From contig CAVUKN010000007.1 in the NCBI GenBank assembly GCA_963742105.1, forward strand, positions 1,612,001 to 1,676,000: a stretch of DNA of 64,000 nucleotides, read 5' to 3'. The notes under the pieces were generated by a model. The model saw nothing but the letters and a program-made list of their open reading frames with translations, had not been told where the DNA came from and did not search any database. A program made the position numbers and the translations under genes. Shown in pieces: positions 42,990-51,692 of this stretch (the stretch's first letter is position 1; each line of letters starts with the position of its first letter). This DNA comes from Gp6-AA40 sp963742105 (lineage in GTDB: Bacteria; Acidobacteriota; Vicinamibacteria; Vicinamibacterales; UBA2999).

Positions 42990-44504
42990 CTACGCAAGCG
43001 CTTTCTTCAGCAACTCATTGATCATCTTCGGATTCCCCTTGCCCTTGCTCGCCTTCATCGCCTGACCGACCAGAAACCCGAACGCGTTGTTGCGGCCGGC
43101 GCGGACCTGCGCGATCGCGTCAGGATTGGCTGCGATCACGTCCTGCACGATCGCCATGAGCGCGCCTTCGTCGCTCGTCTGCGCGAGACCTTCCGCCGCG
43201 ACAATCGCCTCCGCGGGCCGGCCCGACTCATACATCTTCGCGAACACGTCCTTCGCGACAGAGCTGCTGATCGTCCCCTTGTCGACGAGCTGAATCAACC
43301 CCGCCAGGGCCACCGGCGTCAGCGGCACAGCGGCGACGTCGACGTCCCGTTCTTTCATCGTCCGTAGCAGTTCACCCATCACCCAGTTGCTCGCCGCCTT
43401 GGCATTGCCGGAAGCGCGCGCGACCGCTTCGAAATAGTCGGCGAGAGCCGCTGACTGTGTCAGCACGCCGGCGTCGTAGTCAGGAATCGCGTACGCCGCG
43501 ACGAAGCGCTGCCGCCGTGCCTCGGGCAATTCGGGCATGGTTTCGCGCACCGCGTCAACGCGCGTGGCGCCGACGATGAGCGGAGGCAGATCCGGCTCCG
43601 GGAAGTACCGATAGTCGTGCGCCTCTTCCTTGCTTCGCATCGACGTCGTCCGCCCGCTCGACGAATCCCAGAGGCGGGTCTCCTGCACGACGCGGCCACC
43701 GCTCTCGAGGAGGTCGATCTGGCGATCGATCTCGTACTCAATCGCCTTCTGCAGGTAGCGGAATGAATTGACGTTCTTCACCTCGGTCTTGGTGCCCAGG
43801 CGCTGCTCGCCGACGGGACGGACCGAGACATTCGCGTCGCAGCGCAGGCTGCCTTCTTCCATGTTGCCGTCGTTGACACCGATCCAGACGAGGATCGATC
43901 GCAGCTTCGAGAAGAACTGCGACGCTTCATCCGCCGAGCGCATGTCCGGCTCGGACACGATCTCGATCAGCGGCACGCCGCTCCGATTGAAGTCGAGATA
44001 GGTGTGCCGGTCGGAGTCGTAGAAGCCTTCGTGGAGCGACTTCCCCGCGTCCTCTTCCATGTGGATACGGGTCAGGCGGACGAACTTCGTCGCCGGGTCG
44101 GGACCGCTGCGCGGACCGGTCGAACCATTTCCGCCGTCGCCGCTGTCATGATGGACGGGGCGGGAATCGCGTGCGACGGCAATCTCCAGGCCGCCACCGA
44201 GCGCGAGCGGCCGCTCGTACTGCGAGATCTGATAGCCCTTGGGAAGGTCCGGGTAGAAGTAGTTCTTCCGCGCGAATATCGACTCGCGCTGAACGTCGCA
44301 TCCGAGCGCCAGCGCGGCCTTGATCGCGAAATCGACGGCGCGGCGATTCAGGACCGGCAGCGCACCGGGTAGCCCCAGACAGACGGGACAGACCTGCGAA
44401 TTGGGAACCGCGCCGAAACCGGTGCTGCAACCGCAGAAGATCTTGGTCTGCGTCTGCAACTGGGCATGGATCTCGAGGCCGATCACCGGCTCCCACGTGT
44501 TCAC
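42990..44504 (-). CDS. gatB: Aspartyl/glutamyl-tRNA amidotransferase subunit B
   Basis: 504 residues. The start WEPVIGLEIHAQLQTQTKIFCGC, followed by VCLGLPGALPVLN, is diagnostic, as are KNYFYPDLPKGYQISQY, HMEEDAGKSLHEG, LDFNRSGVPLIEIVSEPD and EVKNVNSFRYLQKAIEYE. The C-terminal YqeY-like helical domain ends the protein. It amidates mischarged Glu-tRNAGln or Asp-tRNAAsn with GatA and GatC, which are not in this window. A 20-residue Gly-Ser insertion (DSGDGGNGSTGPRSGPDP) sits before the HMEEDAGK motif and looks like a species-specific loop. Family E repeats flank the gene. Confidence 0.96.
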   Translation of the reverse strand: MNTWEPVIGLEIHAQLQTQTKIFCGCSTGFGAVPNSQVCPVCLGLPGALPVLNRRAVDFAIKAALALGCDVQRESIFARKNYFYPDLPKGYQISQYERPLALGGGLEIAVARDSRPVHHDSGDGGNGSTGPRSGPDPATKFVRLTRIHMEEDAGKSLHEGFYDSDRHTYLDFNRSGVPLIEIVSEPDMRSADEASQFFSKLRSILVWIGVNDGNMEEGSLRCDANVSVRPVGEQRLGTKTEVKNVNSFRYLQKAIEYEIDRQIDLLESGGRVVQETRLWDSSSGRTTSMRSKEEAHDYRYFPEPDLPPLIVGATRVDAVRETMPELPEARRQRFVAAYAIPDYDAGVLTQSAALADYFEAVARASGNAKAASNWVMGELLRTMKERDVDVAAVPLTPVALAGLIQLVDKGTISSSVAKDVFAKMYESGRPAEAIVAAEGLAQTSDEGALMAIVQDVIAANPDAIAQVRAGRNNAFGFLVGQAMKASKGKGNPKMINELLKKALA

Positions 44505-44506
44505 GC

Positions 44507-44683
44507 TTCTGTGTTCTCCGTTCTCAGTTCGTGTTCAGGTTCGGGTCGACAGTCGAACTTCGAAGTGCAGGGTTCAACGCTCGGCGGATCCCCGCCGGCC
44601 GGGTGAAGCCAGCCGTGGAACCGCGCGTCAGCCGAACCTGAACACGAACCGGGAAGAGAGAACCGAGAAGTGTGAACCGTGAG
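44507..44683. repeat. Dispersed inverted repeat element, family E (copy 2)
   Basis: Arms of at least 17 nt, TTCGTGTTCAGGTTCGG (about 44527-44543) and its complement CCGAACCTGAACACGAA (about 44632-44648). Outer degenerate GAGAACC/GTGAACC repeats extend to the pckA stop (AACCGGGAAGAGAG, AACCGAGAAGTG, AACCGTGAG). About 90 nt of unique sequence lies between the arms, including a GCCGGC-rich stretch. It fills the pckA-gatB gap. Confidence 0.78.
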
Positions 44684-46285
44684 CTATACCTTCGGCCCCG
44701 CTGCCTTGACCGACGCCGGCACGTCGTTTTCGAACATCTTGAAGTTCTCGATGAACATCGCGGCAAGCTTCTTCGCCTGCTCGTCGTACTTGGCCGCGTC
44801 CGGCCAGGTGCCGCGCGGATCGAGGACGTTGTCGGGCACCGCCGGCACTGACTTGGGGACGTCGATGTTGAAGACCGGGTGCTTCACGTACTCGATCTTG
44901 TCGAGCTGACCCGTGAGCGCCGCGGTAATCATCGCCCGCGTGTGGGCAATCTTCATGCGTGTCCCGACGCCGTAGGGCCCGCCCGTCCAGCCGGTGTTCA
45001 CCAGCCACACGCGCGCGTTGTGCCTGGCGATCTTCTCCCCCAGCATCTTCGCGTAGACGTTCGGATTCAGCGGCAGGAATGGCGCTCCGAAACAGGTACT
45101 GAACGTCGCCTTGGGCTCGGTCACACCCTTCTCCGTGCCGGCCACCTTCGCGGTGTATCCGGAGAGGAAGTGATACATCGCGCCCTCCGGCGTCAGCCGG
45201 GCAATCGGCGGCAGCGCGCCGTACGCATCCGCCGTCAGCATGATCACGTTGGTGGGGTGACCGCCGAGGCCGGAAAGTTCTGCGTTGTCGATGAAATTCA
45301 GCGGGTAGCAGGCGCGGGTGTTTTCGGTGAGCGACGCGTCATCGAGATCCAGTGCGCGGGTGTCGGGGTCGACGACGACGTTCTCGAGAATCGTGCCGAA
45401 GCGTTTGGTGGTGGCGTAAATCTGAGGCTCGGCTTCCTGCGAGAGCTTGATCACCTTCGCATAGCAGCCGCCCTCGAAGTTGAACACCCCCGTATCGCTC
45501 CACCCGTGTTCGTCGTCGCCAATCAGGCGCCGCCGTGGATCGCTCGACAGCGTCGTCTTGCCGGTGCCTGACAATCCGAAAAAGAGTGCCGTATCCCCTT
45601 CGACGCCGATATTCGCCGAGCAGTGCATCGGCATCACGCCCTGGAGCGGCAGCGAGTAGTTCAAGATCGAGAAGATCGACTTCTTCGTCTCGCCCGCGTA
45701 CTCGGTCCCGACGATGAGGACGAGTTTCCGTCCGAAGTGCACGAGGATGGCGGTCTCGCTGCGCGTGCCGTGCCTGGCCGGATCGGCCTTGAAGCTGGGA
45801 ACGTTGACGACCGTGAATTGCGGACGGTGCGAGGCGCGGTTCGCGGCGTTCTCCTCCGGGATGAACATGTTCCGGGCGAACGCGTTATGCCAGGCGAACT
45901 CGGTGACGACGCGGATCGGCAGCTTGAACTTCGGATCGTTTCCCGCCCAGGCATCGAGAACGAACAGATCCTTGTCCTGAAGAAACGTCATCAGGTCGCG
46001 ATGCAGCAGGTCGAAGCTCGATTCCTCGATGGGCCGGTTCACCTTGCCCCAGTGCACGTGCTGCTCGCTGGACGACTCCTTGACGATGAACTTGTCGTTG
46101 GGCGACCGCCCCGTGTGCTGGCCGGTGCGCGCCACCAGCGGGCCATCAGCCGCCAACGCGGCTTCACCCCGCCTGAGCGCTTCCTCGTACAGGGCTGCCG
46201 GGCTCAGGTTCCAATGGACGCGCCCCGATCGAAGGATTCCGACTGACTCGAGTCCCTGCGCCCGCTCGGCCTGTATCGTGCTCAT
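44684..46285 (-). CDS. pckA: Phosphoenolpyruvate carboxykinase (ATP)
   Basis: 533 residues, the ATP-type length. Motifs: RTGQHTGRSPNDKFIVKE, substrate-binding ARNMFIPEENAANRASHRP in outline, the P-loop GLSGTGKTTLSSDP and the metal motif LIGDDEHGWSD. Then FNFEGGCYAKVIKLS, the adenine-site region ENTRACYPLNFIDNA and TGWTGGPYGVGTRMKI. It converts oxaloacetate to PEP, the entry to gluconeogenesis, and suits growth on amino acids or organic acids. It leads the minus-strand run to gatB and is divergent from the sigma-factor gene. Confidence 0.97.
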   Translation of the reverse strand: MSTIQAERAQGLESVGILRSGRVHWNLSPAALYEEALRRGEAALAADGPLVARTGQHTGRSPNDKFIVKESSSEQHVHWGKVNRPIEESSFDLLHRDLMTFLQDKDLFVLDAWAGNDPKFKLPIRVVTEFAWHNAFARNMFIPEENAANRASHRPQFTVVNVPSFKADPARHGTRSETAILVHFGRKLVLIVGTEYAGETKKSIFSILNYSLPLQGVMPMHCSANIGVEGDTALFFGLSGTGKTTLSSDPRRRLIGDDEHGWSDTGVFNFEGGCYAKVIKLSQEAEPQIYATTKRFGTILENVVVDPDTRALDLDDASLTENTRACYPLNFIDNAELSGLGGHPTNVIMLTADAYGALPPIARLTPEGAMYHFLSGYTAKVAGTEKGVTEPKATFSTCFGAPFLPLNPNVYAKMLGEKIARHNARVWLVNTGWTGGPYGVGTRMKIAHTRAMITAALTGQLDKIEYVKHPVFNIDVPKSVPAVPDNVLDPRGTWPDAAKYDEQAKKLAAMFIENFKMFENDVPASVKAAGPKV

Positions 46286-46460
46286 AACTGAATGACTCCC
46301 CGCGGTGGCCGTCCCGGGCCTGCCGCCGAACGCGGTTGCTGGCCAGCGAACCGCGGACTCCGCCTGGTGAAAAAAGCCGATCGTACCGGTCGAGTCTGAA
46401 CCAAGTCAACACAGGATCCGCGGGGTCGGCACAGGAAAATGCGCCCCGGCTCTTCCGGGT

Positions 46461-46509
46461 TATAGTGTTGTCATACCATCCGGTTAGCGCGTTGCGGTAA
46501 ACGTAACGC
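46461..46509 (+). promoter_or_regulatory. Candidate -10 and palindromic site upstream of the sigma-factor gene
   Basis: TATAGT at 46461-46466 could be a -10 without a good -35. A 21-nt imperfect palindrome with GCGTT / AACGC ends lies at 46489-46509, 19 nt before the ATG, where an operator or autoregulated site would be expected. Confidence 0.3.
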
Positions 46510-46528
46510 GGGGGGCGCCGTAATTCAT

Positions 46529-47185
46529 ATGCGAACACCTCCTCGACGCGCGGCGACAGCAACGGCCGGCAAACCGGCCGCGGCGCCCACGCTGTCGAAG
46601 GATTCGGAGCTCGCCGGCGCCATCAAGGCGCTGGTCGTCGCGGGCGAGCGGGATGCCGCCCGCGAACGGTTCGCCGACCTGGTTGCCAGCCAACAGCGGC
46701 GCGCCCTCCGGATTGCCTACCAGTACCTGCGCGACGCCCACGACGCGGACGAGGCGGTGCAGGATGCGTTCGTCAAGGTGTTCACGCACATCACCACGTA
46801 TCGCGAGGACCTGCCCTTCGAGGTCTGGTTCACGCGCATCCTGGTGAACGGGTGCCTGGACATGCGGAAATCGCGGGCACGGCGCCTGCGGTGGTCGCTG
46901 CCGATGTCCGCGTCGCCGGACTCACCACCGACAGATCCGGTGGCGCCGCAACCGTCGCCAGAGGACCGGCTGGTGTCGAGCGAGCGACAACAGGCCATTT
47001 CGGCAGCCGTCGAACAGTTGCCGGATCGCCAGCGAGCGGTGTTTACGCTGTGCCACGTGGCCGAGCACAGCACCGCGGAGGTCGGTCAGGCACTGGGATT
47101 GAGCGAGGCCACCGTGCGTGTGCATCTGTTCAGGGCAGTCCGCAAGCTGCGCAAGCTGCTCGAACGCGGGGACGCTGGGGTATGA
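46529..47185 (+). CDS. RNA polymerase sigma factor, sigma-70/ECF type
   Basis: 218 residues. A basic Ala/Pro-rich N-terminus of about 25 residues precedes region 2 (RALRIAYQYLRDAHDADEAVQDAFVKVF, outline) with the -10-recognition helix. Region 4 (LPDRQRAVFTLCHVAEHSTAEVGQALGLSEATVRVHLFRAVRKL, outline) is the -35-binding HTH. No region 1.1 or 3, so it is a group 4 factor. The ATGA overlap (47182-47185) with the next gene, which encodes a membrane protein, is the usual sigma/anti-sigma arrangement. The regulon is unknown. Confidence 0.9.
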   Translation: MRTPPRRAATATAGKPAAAPTLSKDSELAGAIKALVVAGERDAARERFADLVASQQRRALRIAYQYLRDAHDADEAVQDAFVKVFTHITTYREDLPFEVWFTRILVNGCLDMRKSRARRLRWSLPMSASPDSPPTDPVAPQPSPEDRLVSSERQQAISAAVEQLPDRQRAVFTLCHVAEHSTAEVGQALGLSEATVRVHLFRAVRKLRKLLERGDAGV

Positions 47186-47676
47186 ACGAGAACCTGCCGG
47201 ACGATCTGGTGGCACAGCGGGTGGCCGCCGCGCTCAACGCGGAGGTCGACGGTCTTTTTCCGGACGACCGCCTGCAGCGCCAGCGCACTCGCATTCTGCA
47301 GCGCATTGAGCAGCAGGGGCGGCCGGGACGTCTTCTGGCCTTCCCCTCCAGCCAGGGCCGCAGCCATGCCTCGTTACTCCACGGCACCCCAACCACGCGG
47401 TGGGTCGCTGCCGCAGCCGTGGTCGCCTTCATCGCCGGCGTAGTCGCCGGGCAACGGTTGCCGAACGACTTCCACTTCAACCGCCCGGTGCAGGTCGTCG
47501 CGTCGCGGCCGACGCCGGAAGCGACCGGCACCGCTCTGCGCAATCCGGCATCGCTCATCCCGTCCGACGACGAGTTTCTGGGTGAAGTCGAACTGGCGGT
47601 CCAGAGCAGACCTGCGGTGCTCAGGCACATCGACGCGTTGACCCCGGGCGCCTGGGACGTCGAAATCGGGCAGTAG
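47182..47676 (+). CDS. Putative anti-sigma factor, single-pass membrane protein
   Basis: 164 residues. The cytoplasmic N-terminal part (MNENLPDDLVAQRVAAALNAEVDG) is helical. One membrane helix (WVAAAAVVAFIAGVVAGQRL) is followed by a short periplasmic part ending in LRHIDALTPGAWDVEIG. It lacks the HxxxCxxC zinc motif of ZAS anti-sigma factors, so the role is inferred only from the ATGA coupling to the sigma gene and topology. Confidence 0.62.
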   Translation: MNENLPDDLVAQRVAAALNAEVDGLFPDDRLQRQRTRILQRIEQQGRPGRLLAFPSSQGRSHASLLHGTPTTRWVAAAAVVAFIAGVVAGQRLPNDFHFNRPVQVVASRPTPEATGTALRNPASLIPSDDEFLGEVELAVQSRPAVLRHIDALTPGAWDVEIGQ

Positions 47677-47760
47677 CAGTTGGTAGCTGGTAGCTGGTGG
47701 CTGGTAGCCGGTGGCGAGCCGGTAGACGGTGACGGCTGGTACCCGGTGGCCGGCGGGGGG
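47677..47760. repeat. Heptad array, family D (unit GGTAGCT)
   Basis: Directly after the stop codon come five clear copies (GGTAGCT, GGTAGCT, GGTGGCT, GGTAGCC, GGTGGCG) and then decayed ones up to 47760. No facing complementary arm is evident, unlike families A-C. It again begins at a stop codon and ends before the ispH start. Confidence 0.82.
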
Positions 47761-47795
47761 CGTCATTCAGCCGGGCGTTCCTGTACCATGAACCT

Positions 47796-48974
47796 GTGCC
47801 GCCTCTGATCTTCCGGAAGGGTCTTGACCTTAAGCATGAGGTCGCCGCCGTCCTCGCCGAGAGCTACCACAGCCACCTCGTCACCACCATCAAGGAGCAG
47901 GAGTACCGCTATCAGTCCGGACGGATCAGCGTGCACCTGGCACGTGAGTTCGGCTTCTGCTACGGCGTTGACCGTGCGGTTGACTACGCCTATCAGGCTC
48001 GTCACCGGTTCGGCAACCGGCGCGTCTACCTGACCGGCGAAATCATTCACAACCCGCACGTCAACGGACAGCTGCGCGCGCAGGGCATCCGGTTCCTGAC
48101 CGACGAGGGCGAGGGGCTCGACAATCTTGCGCCTGATGACGTGGTCATCCTGCCGGCGTTCGGCGTGACGATCGAATTGCTGACGCAACTCGAGGCCCGC
48201 GGCTGCACGCTCGTGGACACCACCTGCGGCAGCGTGCTGAACGTCTGGAAGAACGTCAAGCGATACGCCGACGACGCGTTCACCTCGATCATCCACGGCA
48301 AGTACTGGCACGAGGAAACACAGGCGACGGCGTCGCAGGCGCGGCGCAATGGTACCGGCCACTATCTGGTCGTGCTCGACAAGGTCGAAGCCGGCCGGGT
48401 GTGTGAGTTCATTCGTTCAGGCGGGGACCGCGACGCCTTTCTCGCCAGCTTCGGCGGCGCCATCTCGGATGGGTTCGATCCCGACGTGCATCTCCAGCGG
48501 GTCGGCTGCGCGAATCAGACGACGATGCTGAGTTCTGAGTCGCTCGAGATCGGCGAGATGTTCCGGGACGCCATGCGCGAGCGCTACGGCGAAGAAGAAC
48601 TGCCCCGCCGCTTCCGCGCATTCGACACCATCTGCAGCGCCACCCAGGACCGTCAGGACGCGGTGATCGCCTTGCTCGCCGAGCGGCCGCTCGATCTGAT
48701 GCTCGTCGTGGGCGGCTACAACAGCAGCAACACGTTCAACCTGGCGCGCATGTGCGCCGACCGCCTGCCCACGTTCCACATCTCCGATCCGGACGGGCTG
48801 TTGTCCGCCGGAGAGATCAGACACCGTCCGGTCTCGAGCAAACAGGAAACCGTCACCGCCGGCTGGCTGCCGAGTGGCTCGGTCCAGGTTGGACTGACGG
48901 CCGGCGCGTCGACGCCGGACAACCTGATCGAGCAGGTCATCCGTCGGCTCGACGCATTGGCCAACGCCGTCTGA
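47796..48974 (+). CDS. ispH: 4-hydroxy-3-methylbut-2-enyl diphosphate reductase (long form)
   Basis: 392 residues from GTG. Last enzyme of the MEP isoprenoid pathway: reduces HMBPP to IPP and DMAPP with a [4Fe-4S] cluster. The three cluster cysteines are in GFCYGVDRAV, DTTCGSVLNVW and FDTICSATQDRQDA. Substrate residues appear in GEIIHNPHVN, CANQTTMLSSE and GGYNSSNTFNLA. It is about 75 residues longer than the E. coli enzyme, with an N-terminal extension and internal insertions as in the plant/cyanobacterial-type form. A TACCAT 6 nt before the GTG is a possible -10. Confidence 0.95.
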   Translation: MPPLIFRKGLDLKHEVAAVLAESYHSHLVTTIKEQEYRYQSGRISVHLAREFGFCYGVDRAVDYAYQARHRFGNRRVYLTGEIIHNPHVNGQLRAQGIRFLTDEGEGLDNLAPDDVVILPAFGVTIELLTQLEARGCTLVDTTCGSVLNVWKNVKRYADDAFTSIIHGKYWHEETQATASQARRNGTGHYLVVLDKVEAGRVCEFIRSGGDRDAFLASFGGAISDGFDPDVHLQRVGCANQTTMLSSESLEIGEMFRDAMRERYGEEELPRRFRAFDTICSATQDRQDAVIALLAERPLDLMLVVGGYNSSNTFNLARMCADRLPTFHISDPDGLLSAGEIRHRPVSSKQETVTAGWLPSGSVQVGLTAGASTPDNLIEQVIRRLDALANAV

Positions 48975-49186
48975 CTCGCGTATACCCGTTCGGGGTGCGG
49001 TGATACACCCAACGGCTTGGGCTCCTGTCATATCGAGTCCGTCGCGGAGTGCACGTTCGGCAGTTCGGTCATCGGCACTAATCGCGCGATTCCCCGTCGG
49101 CGAGTCTCAGCCGCGTGTTACCGTATGTGTTTGCAACGATAGCAGTAAACGTCACCCGGCACCTCGTCGTATCCGAAACGTCAGCC

Positions 49187-49621
49187 ATGAAATCGACGAT
49201 TGACCTCGGGCGGTTTGCCGCCGTGATGGCCATCCTCCTGTTCCTTTCAGCTCCGGCAGGCGCGCAGGGAGCGAAATGGTGGATGTCCGACCAATACAAG
49301 AAGGAGCTCGGCCTGACGGCCGATCAGAGCCGCCGGCTGGAAGAAGTGTTCCAGGCCGCGCTGCCGAACTTGCGCTCGCAGAAAAAGGCGCTCGACGATG
49401 CGGAGCAGCAGTTCCAGCAGGTGATGCAACGAGGTAATTACAGCTCAGTTATGGAGCAGGTGGATCACCTGGAGGCGGCGCGCGCAAACCTGAATCGCAC
49501 GCGGACCATGATGTTGGTGAACATGCGAAAGCTGCTCACGACCGATCAGTGGGTCAAGCTCGACGCGATGCACCAGGCGGCCGAACAGCGTAAGGCCGAC
49601 AGCTCCCATACCAACAAGTAG
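49187..49621 (+). CDS. Spy/CpxP-like periplasmic protein
   Basis: 144 residues with a signal peptide (FAAVMAILLFLSAPAGAQG). The mature part is helical. It has the LTxxQ-type motif twice: LGLTADQSRRLEEVF near 43-57 and LLTTDQWVKLDAM near the end, with a basic/acidic helix between (KKALDDAEQQFQQVM). Such proteins act as periplasmic chaperones or metal/stress sensors. It is the first gene ahead of a TolC-adaptor-RND set, so envelope stress or metal resistance is a reasonable context. The 212-nt region before it shows no clear promoter. Confidence 0.82.
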   Translation: MKSTIDLGRFAAVMAILLFLSAPAGAQGAKWWMSDQYKKELGLTADQSRRLEEVFQAALPNLRSQKKALDDAEQQFQQVMQRGNYSSVMEQVDHLEAARANLNRTRTMMLVNMRKLLTTDQWVKLDAMHQAAEQRKADSSHTNK

Positions 49622-49666
49622 CTTTATTTCGCACGGTTCTCCGGAACACGGTTACTACGCCGAATC

Positions 49667-51349
49667 ATGATGAAGAAGACTTCCTCTCTCCTCCCTTGGA
49701 CCCTCGCGGCGGTACTCGCCGCGTCCCCGGCCCTGGCCCAGTCAACCGAGAAAGCTCGGCTCGATGAGATCGCGCGAAAAGCCGCGCAGGACTTCGCCGC
49801 CGCGAAAGCGGGTGGCGCCGCCGACCAGACCGGGCCCGCCAATCCGGTTCCGCTCGGCGGGCAGGTCATCGAGCTGACGCTCGACGATGCGGTGGAGCGT
49901 GCGCTCGACCGGAATCTCGAACTTGCCGTCGAGCGCATGAACCCGACCACGTTCGATCTGTCGCTCGCCCGCATCAAGGCGGTCTACCGGCCAACGCTGA
50001 CGTCAACCATCGGGCAGCAGTCCCGCGTGAACCCGCCCACCAGCACACTGAACGGCGGCAGCGTCGTCGACAACGATACGACGACCTACAACATGGGCAT
50101 TGCGCAGTCGGTGCCGTGGGGCGGCGGCAGCTTCTCGTTTCAGCTGAACAACAACAAGCAGGTCTCGTCGAACCTGTTCAACAACTACAACCCGGCGTTC
50201 AACTCGAACTTCGCGCTGAACTACACCCAGCCGATCCTGCGCGGGCTCACCACCGACGGCAACCGCCAGCAGTTGCAGGTGACGACGATCAATCGCGACA
50301 TCTCGGAAACGCAGCTGCGCGGGATCGTCGCCACCACGGTTGCCAACGTCCGCAACGCTTATTGGGAACTCCTTTACGCTAACCAGGCCGTGGATGTCGC
50401 GCGCGGTTCACTCGATCTCGCCGAAAAACTCGTTCAGGACAATCGCGCGCGGGTCGAGGTCGGCACGATGGCCCCGCTCGACGTGGTGCAGGCCGACGCC
50501 GAAGCGGCGACCCGGCGTGGCGCGGTGACGACCGCGGAAGCGAATCTGCGAACGGCGGAACTGACGCTGAAGCGGCTGATCGTCAACGGCACCGATGATT
50601 CGCTATGGCGTGCGCAGATCACGCCGGTCGATCGTCCGACGTTCCGTAACGAGGCGATCGACATCGAGACCGCCGTCCGCAAGGCCCTCACCGAGCGCAG
50701 CGACGTTGACGTCGCGCGCAAGACCGTCGAAAGCAACGACGTTACCCTGAAGTATTCACACAACCAGACGCTGCCCGCGCTCGACGCCAGCCTGCAGTAC
50801 GGCGCGGTCGGTCTGGGTGGCGTGCAGTACCAGCGTAGCGGCAGCGGCGTCACCAGCGTCATCACCGGCACCGTGCCCGGCGGCGTCGGCGACGCGTTTC
50901 GCACGCTGACCGGCAACAACTACCCGAACTGGAACGTGGCGTTGAACTTCTCCTATCCGCTCGGCGAGAGCGCCACCGAGGCGAGCTACGCGCGGGCCAA
51001 GGTTCAACGCAACCAGGCGTCGGCACAGTTGCGTGCACTCGAACTGTCCGTCGCGACCGAGGTCACCAACGCCGCGCTGCAGGTGGAGAGCAACCTGAAA
51101 CGCTACGAAGCGGCGACCGCCGCGCGTGAGCTGGCCGAAACCCGGCTCAGCGCGGAGCAGAGCCGGTTCGAGGTCGGCCTCTCGACGAACTTCTTCGTCG
51201 TTCAGGCTCAGCGCGACTTGGCAACGCAGCAGATTTCGGAACTGCGGGCGCTGCTCGACTATCGCAAGTCACTTGTCGACTTGGAACGATCGCAACAGGC
51301 ACCGGCGGCCGGCCGCGGCACCACGATTACGACGGTTACCGGAAACTAG
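49667..51349 (+). CDS. TolC-family outer-membrane efflux protein
   Basis: 560 residues. A signal peptide ends SPALAQ (about residue 25). Two OEP repeats: the first from LTLDDAVERALDRNLELAVERM; the second with ARVEVGTMAPLDVVQADAEAATRR and the repeat ALQVESNLKRYEAATAARELAETRLSAEQ in outline. The segment SRFEVGLSTNFFVVQAQRDLA is the family's hairpin end. It forms the outer-membrane channel. The gene follows the Spy-like gene by 45 nt and precedes the adaptor and RND pump. Confidence 0.92.
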   Translation: MMKKTSSLLPWTLAAVLAASPALAQSTEKARLDEIARKAAQDFAAAKAGGAADQTGPANPVPLGGQVIELTLDDAVERALDRNLELAVERMNPTTFDLSLARIKAVYRPTLTSTIGQQSRVNPPTSTLNGGSVVDNDTTTYNMGIAQSVPWGGGSFSFQLNNNKQVSSNLFNNYNPAFNSNFALNYTQPILRGLTTDGNRQQLQVTTINRDISETQLRGIVATTVANVRNAYWELLYANQAVDVARGSLDLAEKLVQDNRARVEVGTMAPLDVVQADAEAATRRGAVTTAEANLRTAELTLKRLIVNGTDDSLWRAQITPVDRPTFRNEAIDIETAVRKALTERSDVDVARKTVESNDVTLKYSHNQTLPALDASLQYGAVGLGGVQYQRSGSGVTSVITGTVPGGVGDAFRTLTGNNYPNWNVALNFSYPLGESATEASYARAKVQRNQASAQLRALELSVATEVTNAALQVESNLKRYEAATAARELAETRLSAEQSRFEVGLSTNFFVVQAQRDLATQQISELRALLDYRKSLVDLERSQQAPAAGRGTTITTVTGN

Positions 51350-51692
51350 CAACGAATCAGCTCGACGCGTACCGACGCCCGGAAGCTCGGTACGCTCGGA
51401 ACACGCAGAAGGCCGCAGCGCGGACGGCCAGTCCTCACCGGGACGTAGCAAAGAGCCCGGCGGACGGTTATCCACTGACGAGTAACAAACCGCGGGCGAA
51501 CTTCCGCCCGCGGGCCGGTCGCAACTACCCTGGGGTCCCCACCGTTCTCCCGGACGCCTTGACGGCGTGTCGTGTGCGAGCGCGGTGGGATGGAGGCGGG
51601 GCAACCGGTCCGGATCGGACACACACAATTCGACCGATCGACGGAGCCCGCACGCGCGTACCAACGGAGGACGGAGTTCGTTTCGCAAGCTC
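51350..51692 (+). other. 343-nt gap between tolC-like gene and adaptor gene, with hairpin
   Basis: No convincing gene. It contains a 9-bp GC hairpin at 51490-51513 (CCGCGGGCG, 6-nt loop, CGCCCGCGG) without a T-run, so at most an attenuator or RNA-stability element. An apparent open stretch in the adaptor frame upstream of 51693 lacks a credible start. No CTAC-tailed REP is seen here. Confidence 0.4.

Noticed and set aside
51567..51692. Longer adaptor protein starting at 51567
   Set aside because: The extra 42 residues precede a perfect membrane anchor beginning MKKVIIALVV and show no signal; ATG 51693 is the better start.
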